NCBI RefSeq assembly: GCF_000406925.1
Contig: NZ_KE136347.1
Span: 62,001 to 126,000, forward strand
Direction of reading: 5' to 3'
DNA: 64,000 nucleotides
Source: Enterococcus columbae DSM 7374 = ATCC 51263
GTDB lineage: Bacteria; Bacillota; Bacilli; Lactobacillales; Enterococcaceae
Each line of letters starts with the position of its first letter. Position 1 is the stretch's first letter. Positions 16,922 through 25,791 of this stretch are shown here, piece by piece. Made by a program: the position numbers and the translations under genes. The notes beneath the pieces were generated by a model that was given only the letters and a program-made list of their open reading frames with translations, made no database searches and was not told where the DNA came from.

Positions 16922-17551
16922 CGTTTGTTTTTTCATTAATTTTAAAAGAATAGCTGCAACTGCTGAGGTAAAAACTCCCGCAACAATCGCTTCAGGAATG
17001 CCTTGGGTCAAGATAACAGCATTGACAGCGGCATAAACTGCATGACCACCTTTACCAATTACCTGAGCATAATCTTTTTGGAAAAGAAAATAGATAAAAT
17101 TCATTACCAAAATGGTATTGGTTAGACCACCGGATAATCCAGCGATAAAAAGGGAAATTGGCTGTACTTTATTTTTTAAGCCTTTTTGACAAAGTTGATA
17201 AACATAATAAGGTACAATCCCAATTAAGATTCTAGGAATTAATACGACAATTAAAGCTTTCCAACTTCCATGATTCGTACCGATAACTGGAATGAAAGGC
17301 GAAAAAACAAAAGATAAAGCACTAGGCATTGTAGTTGCACGAATTAAACTAATAATTCCAAAACTACCACCTAATAGTGCACCAATTCTTGGACCTAAGA
17401 CGATTGAACCAATAATAACCGGAATATGCATGGTTGTTGCATTTAAAGGACCGATAGGAATAAATCCTAAAAATGGTACAGAAGCCAGTAAAATCATAAT
17501 TCCTAAAAATAGGGCAGTTAATACAAATTGAAAGGTATTGTTTTTTTTCAA
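16916..17551 (-). CDS. ECF transporter S component, probably pantothenate
   Basis: A 211-residue membrane protein with about six helices, of the ECF substrate-binding (S component) family that docks onto the shared EcfAA'T energy module. Glycine-rich stretches such as GPRIGALLGGSFGIISLIRA are typical. It is the last gene after coaB and coaC, enzymes acting directly on phosphopantothenate, so pantothenate (PanT-like) is the most likely substrate by context. The start is TTG, backed by AAAAGGAG at the correct distance. Confidence 0.8.
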   Translation of the reverse strand: MKKNNTFQFVLTALFLGIMILLASVPFLGFIPIGPLNATTMHIPVIIGSIVLGPRIGALLGGSFGIISLIRATTMPSALSFVFSPFIPVIGTNHGSWKALIVVLIPRILIGIVPYYVYQLCQKGLKNKVQPISLFIAGLSGGLTNTILVMNFIYFLFQKDYAQVIGKGGHAVYAAVNAVILTQGIPEAIVAGVFTSAVAAILLKLMKKQTN

Positions 17552-17572
17552 CGGAAAGACTCCTTTTAGTTT

Positions 17573-18115
17573 TTACAATGCTTGGCTAATTTGTTCGATA
17601 ATTGTTTCGACCGTTGCCAAAGCACCTTGACCATAATCTCCACAAGCTAATAGGCTTTTTCGTGGAATGATTTCATGATAGCCAATATCTTTTAAATAGG
17701 CAAGATTTTTTTTCACCACTGGATTGGCATACATCTGCGTATTCATCGCAGGCGCAATAAATTTAGGTGTATCTGCTTTTAGAGCTAGAGCTAAGGTAGA
17801 TAGCAAATCATCTGCAATCCCATTAGCTAATTTACCGATGATATTGGCACTAGCCGGTGCAACTAAGAACAAGTCTGATCGTTTGGCTAATTCAATATGA
17901 TTTATTTTATCAGGTGAAGGTTCAAACATGACCTCTGTATGCACCAAACGTTTCGATAGTGATTGAATGGTTAAAGGGGTAATAAATTGCTGGCTATTTT
18001 TAGTCATCACCGCATCGACCTGATAGCCCAGCTTGGTTAATTCATTGGTTAAATCAGCAGCCTTATATGCTGAGATACTGCCAGTAATTCCTAAAAGAAT
18101 CGTTTTTTTATTCAT
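17573..18115 (-). CDS. coaC: Phosphopantothenoylcysteine decarboxylase
   Basis: A 180-residue FMN-dependent enzyme that decarboxylates phosphopantothenoylcysteine in coenzyme A synthesis. Motifs GITGSISAYKAADL (FMN), INHIELAKRSDLFLVAPASAN (His of the active site; shown in part of the family motif), and the APAMNTQMY stretch are intact. The ATG at 18115 sits nine bases after GGAGG and overlaps the coaB end. It is encoded apart from coaB, as is usual in enterococci and streptococci, in contrast to the fused CoaBC of many bacteria. Confidence 0.93.
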   Translation of the reverse strand: MNKKTILLGITGSISAYKAADLTNELTKLGYQVDAVMTKNSQQFITPLTIQSLSKRLVHTEVMFEPSPDKINHIELAKRSDLFLVAPASANIIGKLANGIADDLLSTLALALKADTPKFIAPAMNTQMYANPVVKKNLAYLKDIGYHEIIPRKSLLACGDYGQGALATVETIIEQISQAL

Positions 18116-18866
18116 GCTTTGCAACCTCCTTTTGCCATTGATGATAAATCATTTCAGCAATTTTTGCTTTACTATCGGCTTGTTGTAGAATTTCGCCTTT
18201 ATGATTGAGTAAATAGGCGAGATGCTTCTGGCCATTGATATTGGCTAAATCATTGGCAATCACGTAATCCGCGCGATTTTTCTTTAGGCTTTCTTTAGCT
18301 ACAGACAAAAGTTCTTCTTTACTAACGTTGGCTAATAATTTAAAACCGAATAAACAGGTTGTTGGCTGCCAATCCTTGATTTTTTGAATAATTTTAGGGG
18401 TTTTATTCAAGGTTAAAATCAATTGCTCAGTATTGGAAGCAATTTTTTTATTGGCATCTACTTGTTCATCTGCTAAAAGCTCAAGCAATTCTTCCATAGA
18501 AAAATTTTGCTGATTAGTGGCCAAACGTAGATTTAATTTGCTTAACAAGGCTTCAATAGGAAGTGCAGCTTGAAAGGCAAAATCACTAATAGCCATTGTA
18601 TGAATGACCGCAGTATATTTTTTAGTAGTCAAGAGTTTTTGTAAACATTGCTCGACTGATTGGGTATCACTCACTAGATGAATGTTTAGATTCTCTTGTT
18701 TTTTTGGTTTCAAGGCAGTAGCGGTTGTGACATAATCAATAGTTACAGCGCTTTGTTGAAATTGCTCAATTAAGGCGAGCCCCAAGGCACCAGTGGCATG
18801 GTTGGTAATTGCTCTTACTTGATCAATTGCTTCACTCGTGCCACCAGCCGTAATTAAAATATTCAT
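18108..18866 (-). CDS. coaB: Phosphopantothenate-cysteine ligase
   Basis: A 252-residue ligase that joins cysteine to phosphopantothenate. The start MNILITAGGTSEAIDQVR, followed by NHATGALG, is the signature of the separate Lactobacillales-type CoaB; VIANDLANI near the C-terminal third is the other family landmark. It overlaps both neighbours by a few bases (ATGA-type junctions), so yhdH, coaB, coaC and the ECF component form one operon. Confidence 0.92.
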   Translation of the reverse strand: MNILITAGGTSEAIDQVRAITNHATGALGLALIEQFQQSAVTIDYVTTATALKPKKQENLNIHLVSDTQSVEQCLQKLLTTKKYTAVIHTMAISDFAFQAALPIEALLSKLNLRLATNQQNFSMEELLELLADEQVDANKKIASNTEQLILTLNKTPKIIQKIKDWQPTTCLFGFKLLANVSKEELLSVAKESLKKNRADYVIANDLANINGQKHLAYLLNHKGEILQQADSKAKIAEMIYHQWQKEVAKHE

Positions 18867-19858
18867 TCCTTCATCTCCATTTGAATCAATGTACGTCCTT
18901 GATGTAATCCAGCAAGTAAGTCCTGGGCTACTTGAGGAATTTCACCAAGTGTTTTTGTTTGAATGGTTAGTTTTTCAATGATTTGTTGATTTTTTGCCAA
19001 CCATTGCCAGATTTCTTGGCGTTTAGGCATGGGTGTTTGTACAGAATCGATGCCGATTAATTGTACGCCTCGCAAGATAAACGGTAAAACAGTGGTAGTT
19101 AGTTGGATACCACCTGCATTGCCACAAAGACAAGCCACGCCTTCATAATGCATTTGTGGAATTAAAGCACTTAATAATTCTCCACCGACAGTATCAATCA
19201 TACCAGCAATTTTTTGTTTGGCTAATGGTTTGCTTTTTTCAGGAATCCATTGGCTCGAATGTTCGATACACTTTACCCCTAGCTGATATAGCCAATCGCT
19301 GTCTTCTTTACGTGATAAGGCGATGATGTTTTGATAGCCTCGCTCACTTAATAAAGCACAAGCGATACTGCCTACACCACCGGTAGCTCCCGTAACGACA
19401 ATCGGTGCTGTTTTTGCTAATTGGTGTTGTTCTAAGGCGTTTACCGCTAATGCCGCCGTAAAGCCAGCTGTTCCTAAAATCATTGCTTGCTTTAAGCTAA
19501 ATCCTTCAGGTAAAGCTACCAACCATTCAATAGGAACGATTTGTTCAGTTGCAAAGCCTCCTGGTTGACTAACACCCAAGCCATAGCTCGTAGCAATCAC
19601 TTGCTTACCAACGGGCCAAGTATCCGTTGTACTTTCAATGATTTCGCCAGCTAAATCAATCCCAGGAGTCATCGGGTATTGACGAATAACGCCACCGTTT
19701 TTTTGACAAGCAAGCGCATCTTTATAATTCACACTAGAATAGTGGACTTTTACCCGAACGTAGCCTTCTGATAGATGCGGACGCTGGGCCGTTTTTATTT
19801 TAGTTATGACTGTATCATTATCTTGTTCGACAGCAAGATAGGTGTAATTTTTTTCCAT
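18863..19858 (-). CDS. YhdH/AcuI-type quinone oxidoreductase
   Basis: A 331-residue medium-chain dehydrogenase/reductase without zinc ligands, of the YhdH (acrylyl-CoA reductase/quinone oxidoreductase) branch. YSSVNYKDALA, TPGIDLAGE, the NADP-binding VTGATGGVGSIA near 155 and SVQTPMPKRQEIW near the C-terminus are characteristic. It is the promoter-proximal gene of the CoA operon; a strong CcpA-like site lies about 60 bases upstream of its start. Confidence 0.88.
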   Translation of the reverse strand: MEKNYTYLAVEQDNDTVITKIKTAQRPHLSEGYVRVKVHYSSVNYKDALACQKNGGVIRQYPMTPGIDLAGEIIESTTDTWPVGKQVIATSYGLGVSQPGGFATEQIVPIEWLVALPEGFSLKQAMILGTAGFTAALAVNALEQHQLAKTAPIVVTGATGGVGSIACALLSERGYQNIIALSRKEDSDWLYQLGVKCIEHSSQWIPEKSKPLAKQKIAGMIDTVGGELLSALIPQMHYEGVACLCGNAGGIQLTTTVLPFILRGVQLIGIDSVQTPMPKRQEIWQWLAKNQQIIEKLTIQTKTLGEIPQVAQDLLAGLHQGRTLIQMEMKE

Positions 19859-19915
19859 GAAATACGCCTCCGATTATTGCGTGCATATATTTCCTATATC
19901 ATAACATAAGTTGAA

Positions 19916-19930
19916 GTGTAAACGGATGCT
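19916..19930. promoter_or_regulatory. Candidate CcpA (cre) site between yhdH and potA
   Basis: GTGTAAACGGATGCT matches the cre consensus WTGNAANCGNWNNCW at 14 of 15 positions. It lies in the divergent spacer, 58 bases from the yhdH start and about 180 from potA, so carbon control of the CoA/yhdH operon is the more likely reading. The rest of this 250-base gap holds AT-rich promoter sequence only. Confidence 0.55.
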
Positions 19931-20109
19931 TTTTGTTTATTTTTTTCAGTAAAAACAGGTGAGAAAAGGTGAAAGGACGATAAAAAGATAGTAAAAAACA
20001 AGTTTTTTTACTTGTAATTTAGCTAATAAAGCCCTATGCTTAATAAGTATGCTATCATGCACGGATTGTGTCTAGCTAAGGCACTGAATGCTTTTAAGGA
20101 GGAGAAAAA

Positions 20110-21195
20110 ATGAGTCAACCAATTATTTCATTTCATCATGTGGTGAAACGCTATGATGATGAGACAATCTTAAAAGACATCAGTTTTGAAATAGAAGCTG
20201 GTAAGTTTTACACCTTATTAGGACCTTCTGGGTGTGGGAAAACTACTATTTTGCGAATTATCGCAGGCTTTTCGGATGCAACCGAGGGGGATGTGTATTT
20301 TGAAGGCAAACGCATTAATGATATTCCAGCCAATCAACGCCAAGTAAATACCGTCTTTCAGGATTATGCTTTATTTCCACATATGAATGTATTTGAAAAT
20401 GTCGCTTTTGGCTTGAAGATAAAGAAATTACCCAAAAATGAAATCGAACAAAAGGTGAAAGAAGCCTTGCGTTTAGTACAATTGGCTGGTTATGAACAAC
20501 GTGAAATCAGCGAAATGTCTGGGGGTCAACGTCAGCGGGTGGCGATTGCTAGAGCGATTGTCAATGAGCCGAAAGTTTTATTATTAGATGAGCCACTATC
20601 TGCTTTGGATTTAAAATTACGGACAGATATGCAGTATGAATTACGTGAATTACAACAGCGCCTAGGGATTACCTTTATTTTTGTCACTCACGATCAAGAA
20701 GAAGCCTTAGCGATGAGTGATGAGATTTTTGTGATGAATAAAGGCGAAATCGTTCAAAGCGGCACACCAGTAGACATTTATGATGAACCGATTAATCATT
20801 TTGTCGCTGATTTTGTCGGTGAAAGTAATATTGTTGACGGTGTGATGCTAGAGGACTATCGTGTTGAGTTTGTCGGCAAGCAATTTGATTGTGTCGATGG
20901 TGGCATGCGTCCGAATGAACCAGTCGAAATTGTGATTCGTCCAGAAGACTTGACCTTGACGACAGCAGATAAAGGAAAATTAGTGGTAGAAGTGGACACG
21001 CAATTGTTTAGAGGCGTGCATTATGAAATTATTTGCTACGATGAGCAGGGTAATGAATGGATGGTCCATTCTACACGTAAAGCCAAAGAGGGTAGTAAAA
21101 TTGGCTTATTCTTTGAACCTGAAGATATTCATGTCATGCGTTTTAACGAATCAGAGGAAGACTTTGATGCTCGCTTAGAAAGCTATGAAGAATAG
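20110..21195 (+). CDS. potA: Spermidine/putrescine ABC transporter ATP-binding protein
   Basis: A 361-residue ATPase driving polyamine uptake. Walker [10 protein letters not shown] near residue 37, Q-loop [10 protein letters not shown], signature [14 protein letters not shown] and Walker [13 protein letters not shown] are complete; a TOBE domain follows from about residue 275 ([15 protein letters not shown]). AAGGAGGAG precedes the start. It opens the potABCD operon, whose genes are 11 bases apart or overlap. Confidence 0.95.
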   Translation: MSQPIISFHHVVKRYDDETILKDISFEIEAGKFYTLLGPSGCGKTTILRIIAGFSDATEGDVYFEGKRINDIPANQRQVNTVFQDYALFPHMNVFENVAFGLKIKKLPKNEIEQKVKEALRLVQLAGYEQREISEMSGGQRQRVAIARAIVNEPKVLLLDEPLSALDLKLRTDMQYELRELQQRLGITFIFVTHDQEEALAMSDEIFVMNKGEIVQSGTPVDIYDEPINHFVADFVGESNIVDGVMLEDYRVEFVGKQFDCVDGGMRPNEPVEIVIRPEDLTLTTADKGKLVVEVDTQLFRGVHYEIICYDEQGNEWMVHSTRKAKEGSKIGLFFEPEDIHVMRFNESEEDFDARLESYEE

Positions 21196-21206
21196 GAGGT
21201 TGTAAA

Positions 21207-22016
21207 GTGACAAAATTAAAGCGAATTTATGCAATTCCCTATGTTATGTGGTTGGTTCTATTCGTCATCGCGCCGGTATTGCTGATTATCTATCAATCCT
21301 TTTTTGATATGAATGGTCATTTTACCCTAGCAAACTATGCCAATTATTTTGCATCGGGAAAATATTTGACGATGACATTAAATTCAGTGTGGTATGCCTT
21401 TTTAATTACTTTAACTACCTTGATTTTTAGTTATCCAACTGCGTATTTTTTGACCAAATTAAAACATAAAGATTTATGGCTATTACTGATTATTCTGCCA
21501 ACCTGGATTAACTTATTACTAAAGGCCTATGCGTTTATCGGAATTTTTGGTATTCACGGTAGTATCAATCAATTTTTATCTTTATTTGGGATTGCACCGG
21601 TTCAAATATTATTTACTGATTTTAGTTTTATGACGGTGGCCACCTATATTGAATTACCGTTTATGATTTTACCGATTTTCAATGCCTTAGAGGAAATTAA
21701 TCCGTCTTTAATCAATGCAAGTCGTGACTTGGGTGCCAATAGCTTTGAAACCTTTCGACGTGTGATTTTTCCATTATCCTTAAATGGTGTGAAAAGTGGG
21801 ATTCAGGCGGTCTTTATTCCTTCGCTTTCTTTATTCATGTTAACTCGTTTGATTGGTGGAAACCGAGTGATTACCTTAGGGACGGCAATTGAAGAGCATT
21901 TCTTAGTGACACAAAACTGGGGAATGGGTTCAACCATTGGTGTTGTCTTAATTGTTGCGATGTTTATTGTCATGCTACTGACTGCTGAAAAGAGAAAGGG
22001 AGGGATGAAGAAATGA
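21207..22016 (+). CDS. potB: Spermidine/putrescine ABC transporter permease PotB
   Basis: A 269-residue inner membrane permease with six predicted helices. The cytoplasmic EAA loop that contacts PotA is visible as INASRDLGANSFETFRRVIFP near residue 170 (quoted in part). It overlaps potC by four bases (ATGA). Confidence 0.94.
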   Translation: MTKLKRIYAIPYVMWLVLFVIAPVLLIIYQSFFDMNGHFTLANYANYFASGKYLTMTLNSVWYAFLITLTTLIFSYPTAYFLTKLKHKDLWLLLIILPTWINLLLKAYAFIGIFGIHGSINQFLSLFGIAPVQILFTDFSFMTVATYIELPFMILPIFNALEEINPSLINASRDLGANSFETFRRVIFPLSLNGVKSGIQAVFIPSLSLFMLTRLIGGNRVITLGTAIEEHFLVTQNWGMGSTIGVVLIVAMFIVMLLTAEKRKGGMKK

Positions 22017-22855
22017 AGAAGCATCTGCTTTCACGCATTTATCTAGCCTTTATCTTTGTTTTATTATATGTGCCTATTTTTTATTTGATTTTTTATTCCT
22101 TTAATAAGGGAGGCACGATGAATAAGTTTACTGGCTTTACTTGGGAACATTATCAAACCTTATTTGCCGATACTCGCTTAATTATTATTGTGCTAAACAC
22201 TTTCTTGCTGGCCTTTTTATCCGCACTATTTGCGACGATAATCGGTACTTTTGGTGCGATGGCCATTTATTACAGTAAGAAACGACAAACAAGAACTACG
22301 CTACTCAGTATGAATAATATCTTATTAGTATCGCCAGATGTTATTATTGGTGCGAGCTTTTTGATCTTTTTTACCATGCTAGGTAGTCTATTTAGTAATT
22401 TTAGTCTGGGCTTTTTCAGTGTTTTACTCTCACATATTGCCTTTAGTATTCCAATTGTAGTCTTGATGGTGTTACCTAAATTACAAGAAATGAATGATAC
22501 AATGATTAGTGCTGCCCTAGATTTAGGGGCCAATTATCGTCAGGTCTTACTGCGAATTATCTTACCGTATCTATCACCTGGGATTATTGCCGGGTATTTC
22601 ATGGCATTTACGTATTCACTAGATGATTTTGCGGTGACTTTCTTTGTAACGGGAAATGGCTTTAGTACCTTATCAGTGGAAATTTATTCACGTGCTAGAC
22701 AGGGAATTAGCTTGGAAATCAACGCGCTAAGTACATTAGTCTTTATCTTCTCGATGGTATTAGTAGTTGGTTATTATTTCATCAGTAAAGATAACACGAG
22801 TAAAAAAGGCAGAAAAGCCAATATAGCGCAATCGGAGGTGACAAAACTACGATGA
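22013..22855 (+). CDS. potC: Spermidine/putrescine ABC transporter permease PotC
   Basis: A 280-residue permease, partner of PotB, with six predicted helices. The EAA loop is ISAALDLGANYRQVLLRIILP near residue 165 (with conserved Gly). YSLDDFAVTFFVTGNG near residue 205 is typical of PotC. It overlaps both potB and potD by four bases, so translation is coupled. Confidence 0.94.
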   Translation: MKKHLLSRIYLAFIFVLLYVPIFYLIFYSFNKGGTMNKFTGFTWEHYQTLFADTRLIIIVLNTFLLAFLSALFATIIGTFGAMAIYYSKKRQTRTTLLSMNNILLVSPDVIIGASFLIFFTMLGSLFSNFSLGFFSVLLSHIAFSIPIVVLMVLPKLQEMNDTMISAALDLGANYRQVLLRIILPYLSPGIIAGYFMAFTYSLDDFAVTFFVTGNGFSTLSVEIYSRARQGISLEINALSTLVFIFSMVLVVGYYFISKDNTSKKGRKANIAQSEVTKLR

Positions 22856-23925
22856 GAAAACTTCAATCATTATTTATTGGGATTGTGGTCATTATTTTAG
22901 TTTTGGCCTTTGGAGTCCATCAATTACAAAAATCTAGTGGGATGGCTGGTGCGAAGGTTTTAAATGTCTATAACTGGGGCGATTATATTGATCCTGCCTT
23001 AATCAAAAAGTTTGAAAAAGAATATGGCTATAAAGTCAACTATGAAACGTTTGACTCTAATGAAGCGATGTTTACGAAAATCAAACAAGGTGGAACTGCG
23101 TATGATATTACCATTCCAAGTGAATATATGATTCAAAAGATGAAGGAAGAAAATTTATTGATTCCTTTAGATCATAGCAAAATCACTGGATTAAAGAATA
23201 TTGATTCACGCTTTTTGAATTTAAGCTTTGATAAAAATAACCGTTATTCAATTCCTTATTTTTGGGGAACATTGGGCATTGTGTACAATGACAAGTTTGT
23301 CAAAGCCGATGAAATTCAATCTTGGGATGATTTATGGCGACCAGAATTTAAAAATAAAATTATGTTAATTGATGGTGCCAGAGAGGTCATCGGCTTAGGG
23401 CTTAACAGCTTAGGTTATTCTTTAAATAGCAAAAATGACGAACAGCTACAGACAGCAGTCAATAAGCTGCGTGGCTTAACGCCAAATGTTAAGGCAATTG
23501 TTGCGGATGAAATCAAAATGTATATGGCCAATGAAGAAAGTGCGGTGGCTGTGACCTTTTCTGGAGAAGCTGCGGATATGATGTATGAAAATGAACATCT
23601 GCATTATGTCATTCCTAAAGAGGGTTCTAATTTATGGTTTGATAACATGGTCATTCCTAAAACAGCTAAAAATATCCAAGGCGCCTATGACTTTATCAAT
23701 TTTATGTTAAAACCAGAAAACGCCGCGCAAAATGCCGAATACATCGGTTATTCAACACCGAATAAAGCAGCGATGAAGCTTTTACCAAAAGACATCACTA
23801 GCGATAAGCAATTTTATCCTTCTGATGATTTAATTAAGCACTTAGAGGTTTATGATAACTTAGGTGCAAAATACCTAGGAATTTATAATGATCTCTTCTT
23901 AGAGCTAAAAATGTATCGAAAATAA
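22852..23925 (+). CDS. potD: Spermidine/putrescine-binding protein
   Basis: A 357-residue extracellular substrate-binding protein. The mature part begins around AKVLNVYNWGDYIDP, the classic PotD N-terminus; polyamine-box residues lie in YDITIPSEYM and IPYFWGTLGIVYND. The N-terminal hydrophobic segment (about residues 8-25) has no lipobox cysteine, so the protein looks anchored by an uncleaved helix or released by signal peptidase I rather than lipid-anchored. Confidence 0.94.
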   Translation: MRKLQSLFIGIVVIILVLAFGVHQLQKSSGMAGAKVLNVYNWGDYIDPALIKKFEKEYGYKVNYETFDSNEAMFTKIKQGGTAYDITIPSEYMIQKMKEENLLIPLDHSKITGLKNIDSRFLNLSFDKNNRYSIPYFWGTLGIVYNDKFVKADEIQSWDDLWRPEFKNKIMLIDGAREVIGLGLNSLGYSLNSKNDEQLQTAVNKLRGLTPNVKAIVADEIKMYMANEESAVAVTFSGEAADMMYENEHLHYVIPKEGSNLWFDNMVIPKTAKNIQGAYDFINFMLKPENAAQNAEYIGYSTPNKAAMKLLPKDITSDKQFYPSDDLIKHLEVYDNLGAKYLGIYNDLFLELKMYRK

Positions 23926-23947
23926 GTGAATAAATAGCGAGATTGGA

Positions 23948-23983
23948 GGATTTAGTTACGTTTTCGTAGCTAAATCCTTTTTT
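23948..23983 (+). terminator. Terminator of potABCD
   Basis: Stem GGATTTAG-TTACG / CGTAG-CTAAATCC with a TTTT loop, followed by TTTTTT. Confidence 0.87.
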
Positions 23984-24246
23984 GTAGGCTAAACCTCAAA
24001 AATTGCATCTTGATTGAACAATGCGCACACGCTTGCGACCTTTGTCGTGGGTATGTGCATATCGGAATAACGTTACAAAGTAGTAGATGGCACCAAAGCT
24101 CTCTTATGATAAAGAGATAACTAGTTGCCTTTTTTATTAGCCAATTTTCATGGTAGCTCACAATTAAATAAATGTTAAAAAGTGAATAAGAAAAATTTAA
24201 TGAATAATTATCTATGTTACAATTAAAGAAAAAGGGGGTAAATCTT
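23984..24246. other. Non-coding gap with a GC-rich hairpin
   Basis: No convincing gene. An imperfect hairpin at 24021-24060 (ATGCGCACA ... CGAC-cttt-GTCG ... TGTGCAT) stands out from AT-rich surroundings; it lacks a U-run. AT-rich sequence before the next gene, with ATCTATGTTACAATTA at 24209-24224, probably contains the promoter of the following small membrane protein. Confidence 0.5.
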
Positions 24247-24675
24247 ATGAAGACGATTCATGTAAAAAGAAATCTTACTTTTATTGATGATCGGAGCCCA
24301 AAATATTTTGTGATTAATGAAAAGGTTAAAGGGAAAATTGGTACTTTGATTGATAACCAATTTAAAACAGAAGAAGCACTGGCTGAAGTTTATGTTAAAG
24401 ATTTTTTGGGAATTAGAAGTAATCGCCTCAAAATAAATGAAGATGGAGAATTTTATCTTGAATATAAGCTCAATACCACTTGGTTAATTTGTACCAGTCT
24501 GATGCTAGTTCTTACAATCATATTCATTGCAATTATGGGAATCTCTTCTATTAGACAGTATATTACAAATCATTTGTTTTCGGTGATATTACTTCCTGGG
24601 ATATGGATACTTTATATTGGGATTACTCTATTCTTTTTAAAAAACAAGTTATATATTCTTACAATAAAAAAGTAG
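24247..24675 (+). CDS. Small membrane protein of unknown family
   Basis: A 142-residue protein that I do not recognise. Residues 1-80 are soluble and charged; two membrane helices follow at about 83-105 and 116-137. It starts after AAAGGGGGT. The topology suggests a cytoplasmic N-terminal domain held at the membrane. It is the first of a group of small membrane proteins and debris between potD and the two-component system. Confidence 0.7.
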   Translation: MKTIHVKRNLTFIDDRSPKYFVINEKVKGKIGTLIDNQFKTEEALAEVYVKDFLGIRSNRLKINEDGEFYLEYKLNTTWLICTSLMLVLTIIFIAIMGISSIRQYITNHLFSVILLPGIWILYIGITLFFLKNKLYILTIKK

Positions 24676-24872
24676 CGTTAAAAGGTTGAGGGATTATGGT
24701 GCCTTAGTTAAGGAGGTTTACCTATTGTATGAAACGAAAAGGCAAGGCTTGGCATTTAGGAATACAAAGGATGCTTCAGCGTGCTGCATCCTATAAAATA
24801 ATGATTATGAAACAAACTTTTTTGAAAAGTGGGAGGAGCATGCTGCGTTAGCTAATCAATGCAATCAGTAGA
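24668..24872 (+). pseudogene. Possible remnant of a decayed gene
   Basis: One frame reads RLRDYGALVKEVYLLYETKR and on to DASACCIL, hits a stop near 24796, then continues in the same frame as NDYETNFFEKWEEHAALANQ to a second stop at 24870. The amino-acid make-up looks protein-like on both sides of the stop, and the binding-site-like AAGGAGG at 24710 falls inside it. In another frame the same stretch gives a 40-residue basic peptide (24729-24851). Family unknown; decay is an inference. Confidence 0.35.
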
Positions 24873-25013
24873 TGATCGTATCAATCTTCCTGCTTTTTTT
24901 TAACATCTAAAATAATCAATGTATTGTAATGATAATCAAAAAGGTGTATGATTCAGTTGCAGCTATGATGGCCGATCATCAATCTTATCAAGCAGAAAAG
25001 AGGTGGCAAGTGC

Positions 25014-25292
25014 GTGATAGAAAAAATAGCTTATCTGCTCATTATCGTTTTATTAATTATTTTACAGTTAACTCATTGGATTAGCTTGAGCCTTTTCTTT
25101 CTGCTTTTTTCTTTTATTTTGTTATTGATTGATTCAAGAATGATCATTGCTAAGAAGTACGATTGGATTTTGTTGATTGCTAATCCTAACGTTGACAGTA
25201 AGGAAAATAAACGATTGCTATATGTTACAGGGGCTATCATTTGCTTAGCTGCGTTGATTCTGCTTGGAGTAGGCATGTATTTAAATGAATAG
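25014..25292 (+). CDS. Small hydrophobic membrane protein
   Basis: A 92-residue protein with three predicted membrane helices (about 5-20, 22-44 and 68-88). It starts with GTG after GAGGTGG. No family recognised. It lies 31 bases upstream of another small membrane protein with which it is probably co-transcribed. Confidence 0.6.
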   Translation: MIEKIAYLLIIVLLIILQLTHWISLSLFFLLFSFILLLIDSRMIIAKKYDWILLIANPNVDSKENKRLLYVTGAIICLAALILLGVGMYLNE

Positions 25293-25323
25293 TGTATTTT
25301 TCTCTTTAAAGAAGGTGTGAAAA

Positions 25324-25662
25324 ATGGAAAAAATGAAAAACATGAAAAATATTGCGATAAGCTTCGTTTTATTGTTATTCGTTTTTTTAGTTTTGCTATT
25401 TATCGCTACTATTTTCAAAAGTTTGTTATTTACAAAGATTTTTGGTGGAGTAGCCATTCTATTAACAGCGCTACTTACATTGGTGGGTTATCTTTTTACT
25501 AAAATGAGTTATAAAGGAATTGGGGCAAAGGGTCCACTGTTTGTACCCAAAGCATTGGGAGTAGGCATTACCATCAATCCTTATCATTGGTTAGGAAAAT
25601 GTATTTGGTTAGGACTAGAATTATTGCTAATCGTGGTGCTTATTCAGTTTCTTTTAGCATAA
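25324..25662 (+). CDS. Membrane protein with DUF5808-like motif
   Basis: A 112-residue protein with three helices (about 9-31, 36-57 and 90-110). Between the second and third, GPLFVPKALGVGITINPYHW resembles the DUF5808 motif (LFVPK-x-x-G-x-G-x-T-x-N) found in small membrane proteins of Firmicutes. It starts with ATG after GAAGGTG. Function is not known for this family. Confidence 0.65.
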   Translation: MEKMKNMKNIAISFVLLLFVFLVLLFIATIFKSLLFTKIFGGVAILLTALLTLVGYLFTKMSYKGIGAKGPLFVPKALGVGITINPYHWLGKCIWLGLELLLIVVLIQFLLA

Positions 25663-25711
25663 AGTAATGGCGGTAAAATCAATCTAGGAAGCGAATAAAT
25701 AAGTAAGTATA

Positions 25712-25758
25712 AAAGCAATCACTACTTTGTACAATGGGTATAAAGTAGTGATTGCTTT
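25712..25758. terminator. Bidirectional terminator
   Basis: Perfect 17-bp stem AAAGCAATCACTACTTT (25712-25728) / AAAGTAGTGATTGCTTT (25742-25758) between the convergent small membrane gene and the histidine kinase gene, with T-rich flanks. Confidence 0.82.
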
Positions 25759-25791
25759 ATTGTTTGTAGCTGAAAAATTTTTAAAGGATAA

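Noticed and set aside
23970-24161. A 63-codon minus-strand frame between potD and the next gene
   Set aside because: It crosses the potD terminator and the GC-rich hairpin and shows no binding site or family resemblance.
24729-24851. A 40-codon basic peptide after AAGGAGG
   Set aside because: The binding site is 12 bases from the ATG and another frame over the same bases looks more protein-like, so it was folded into the gene-remnant entry instead of being called a gene.
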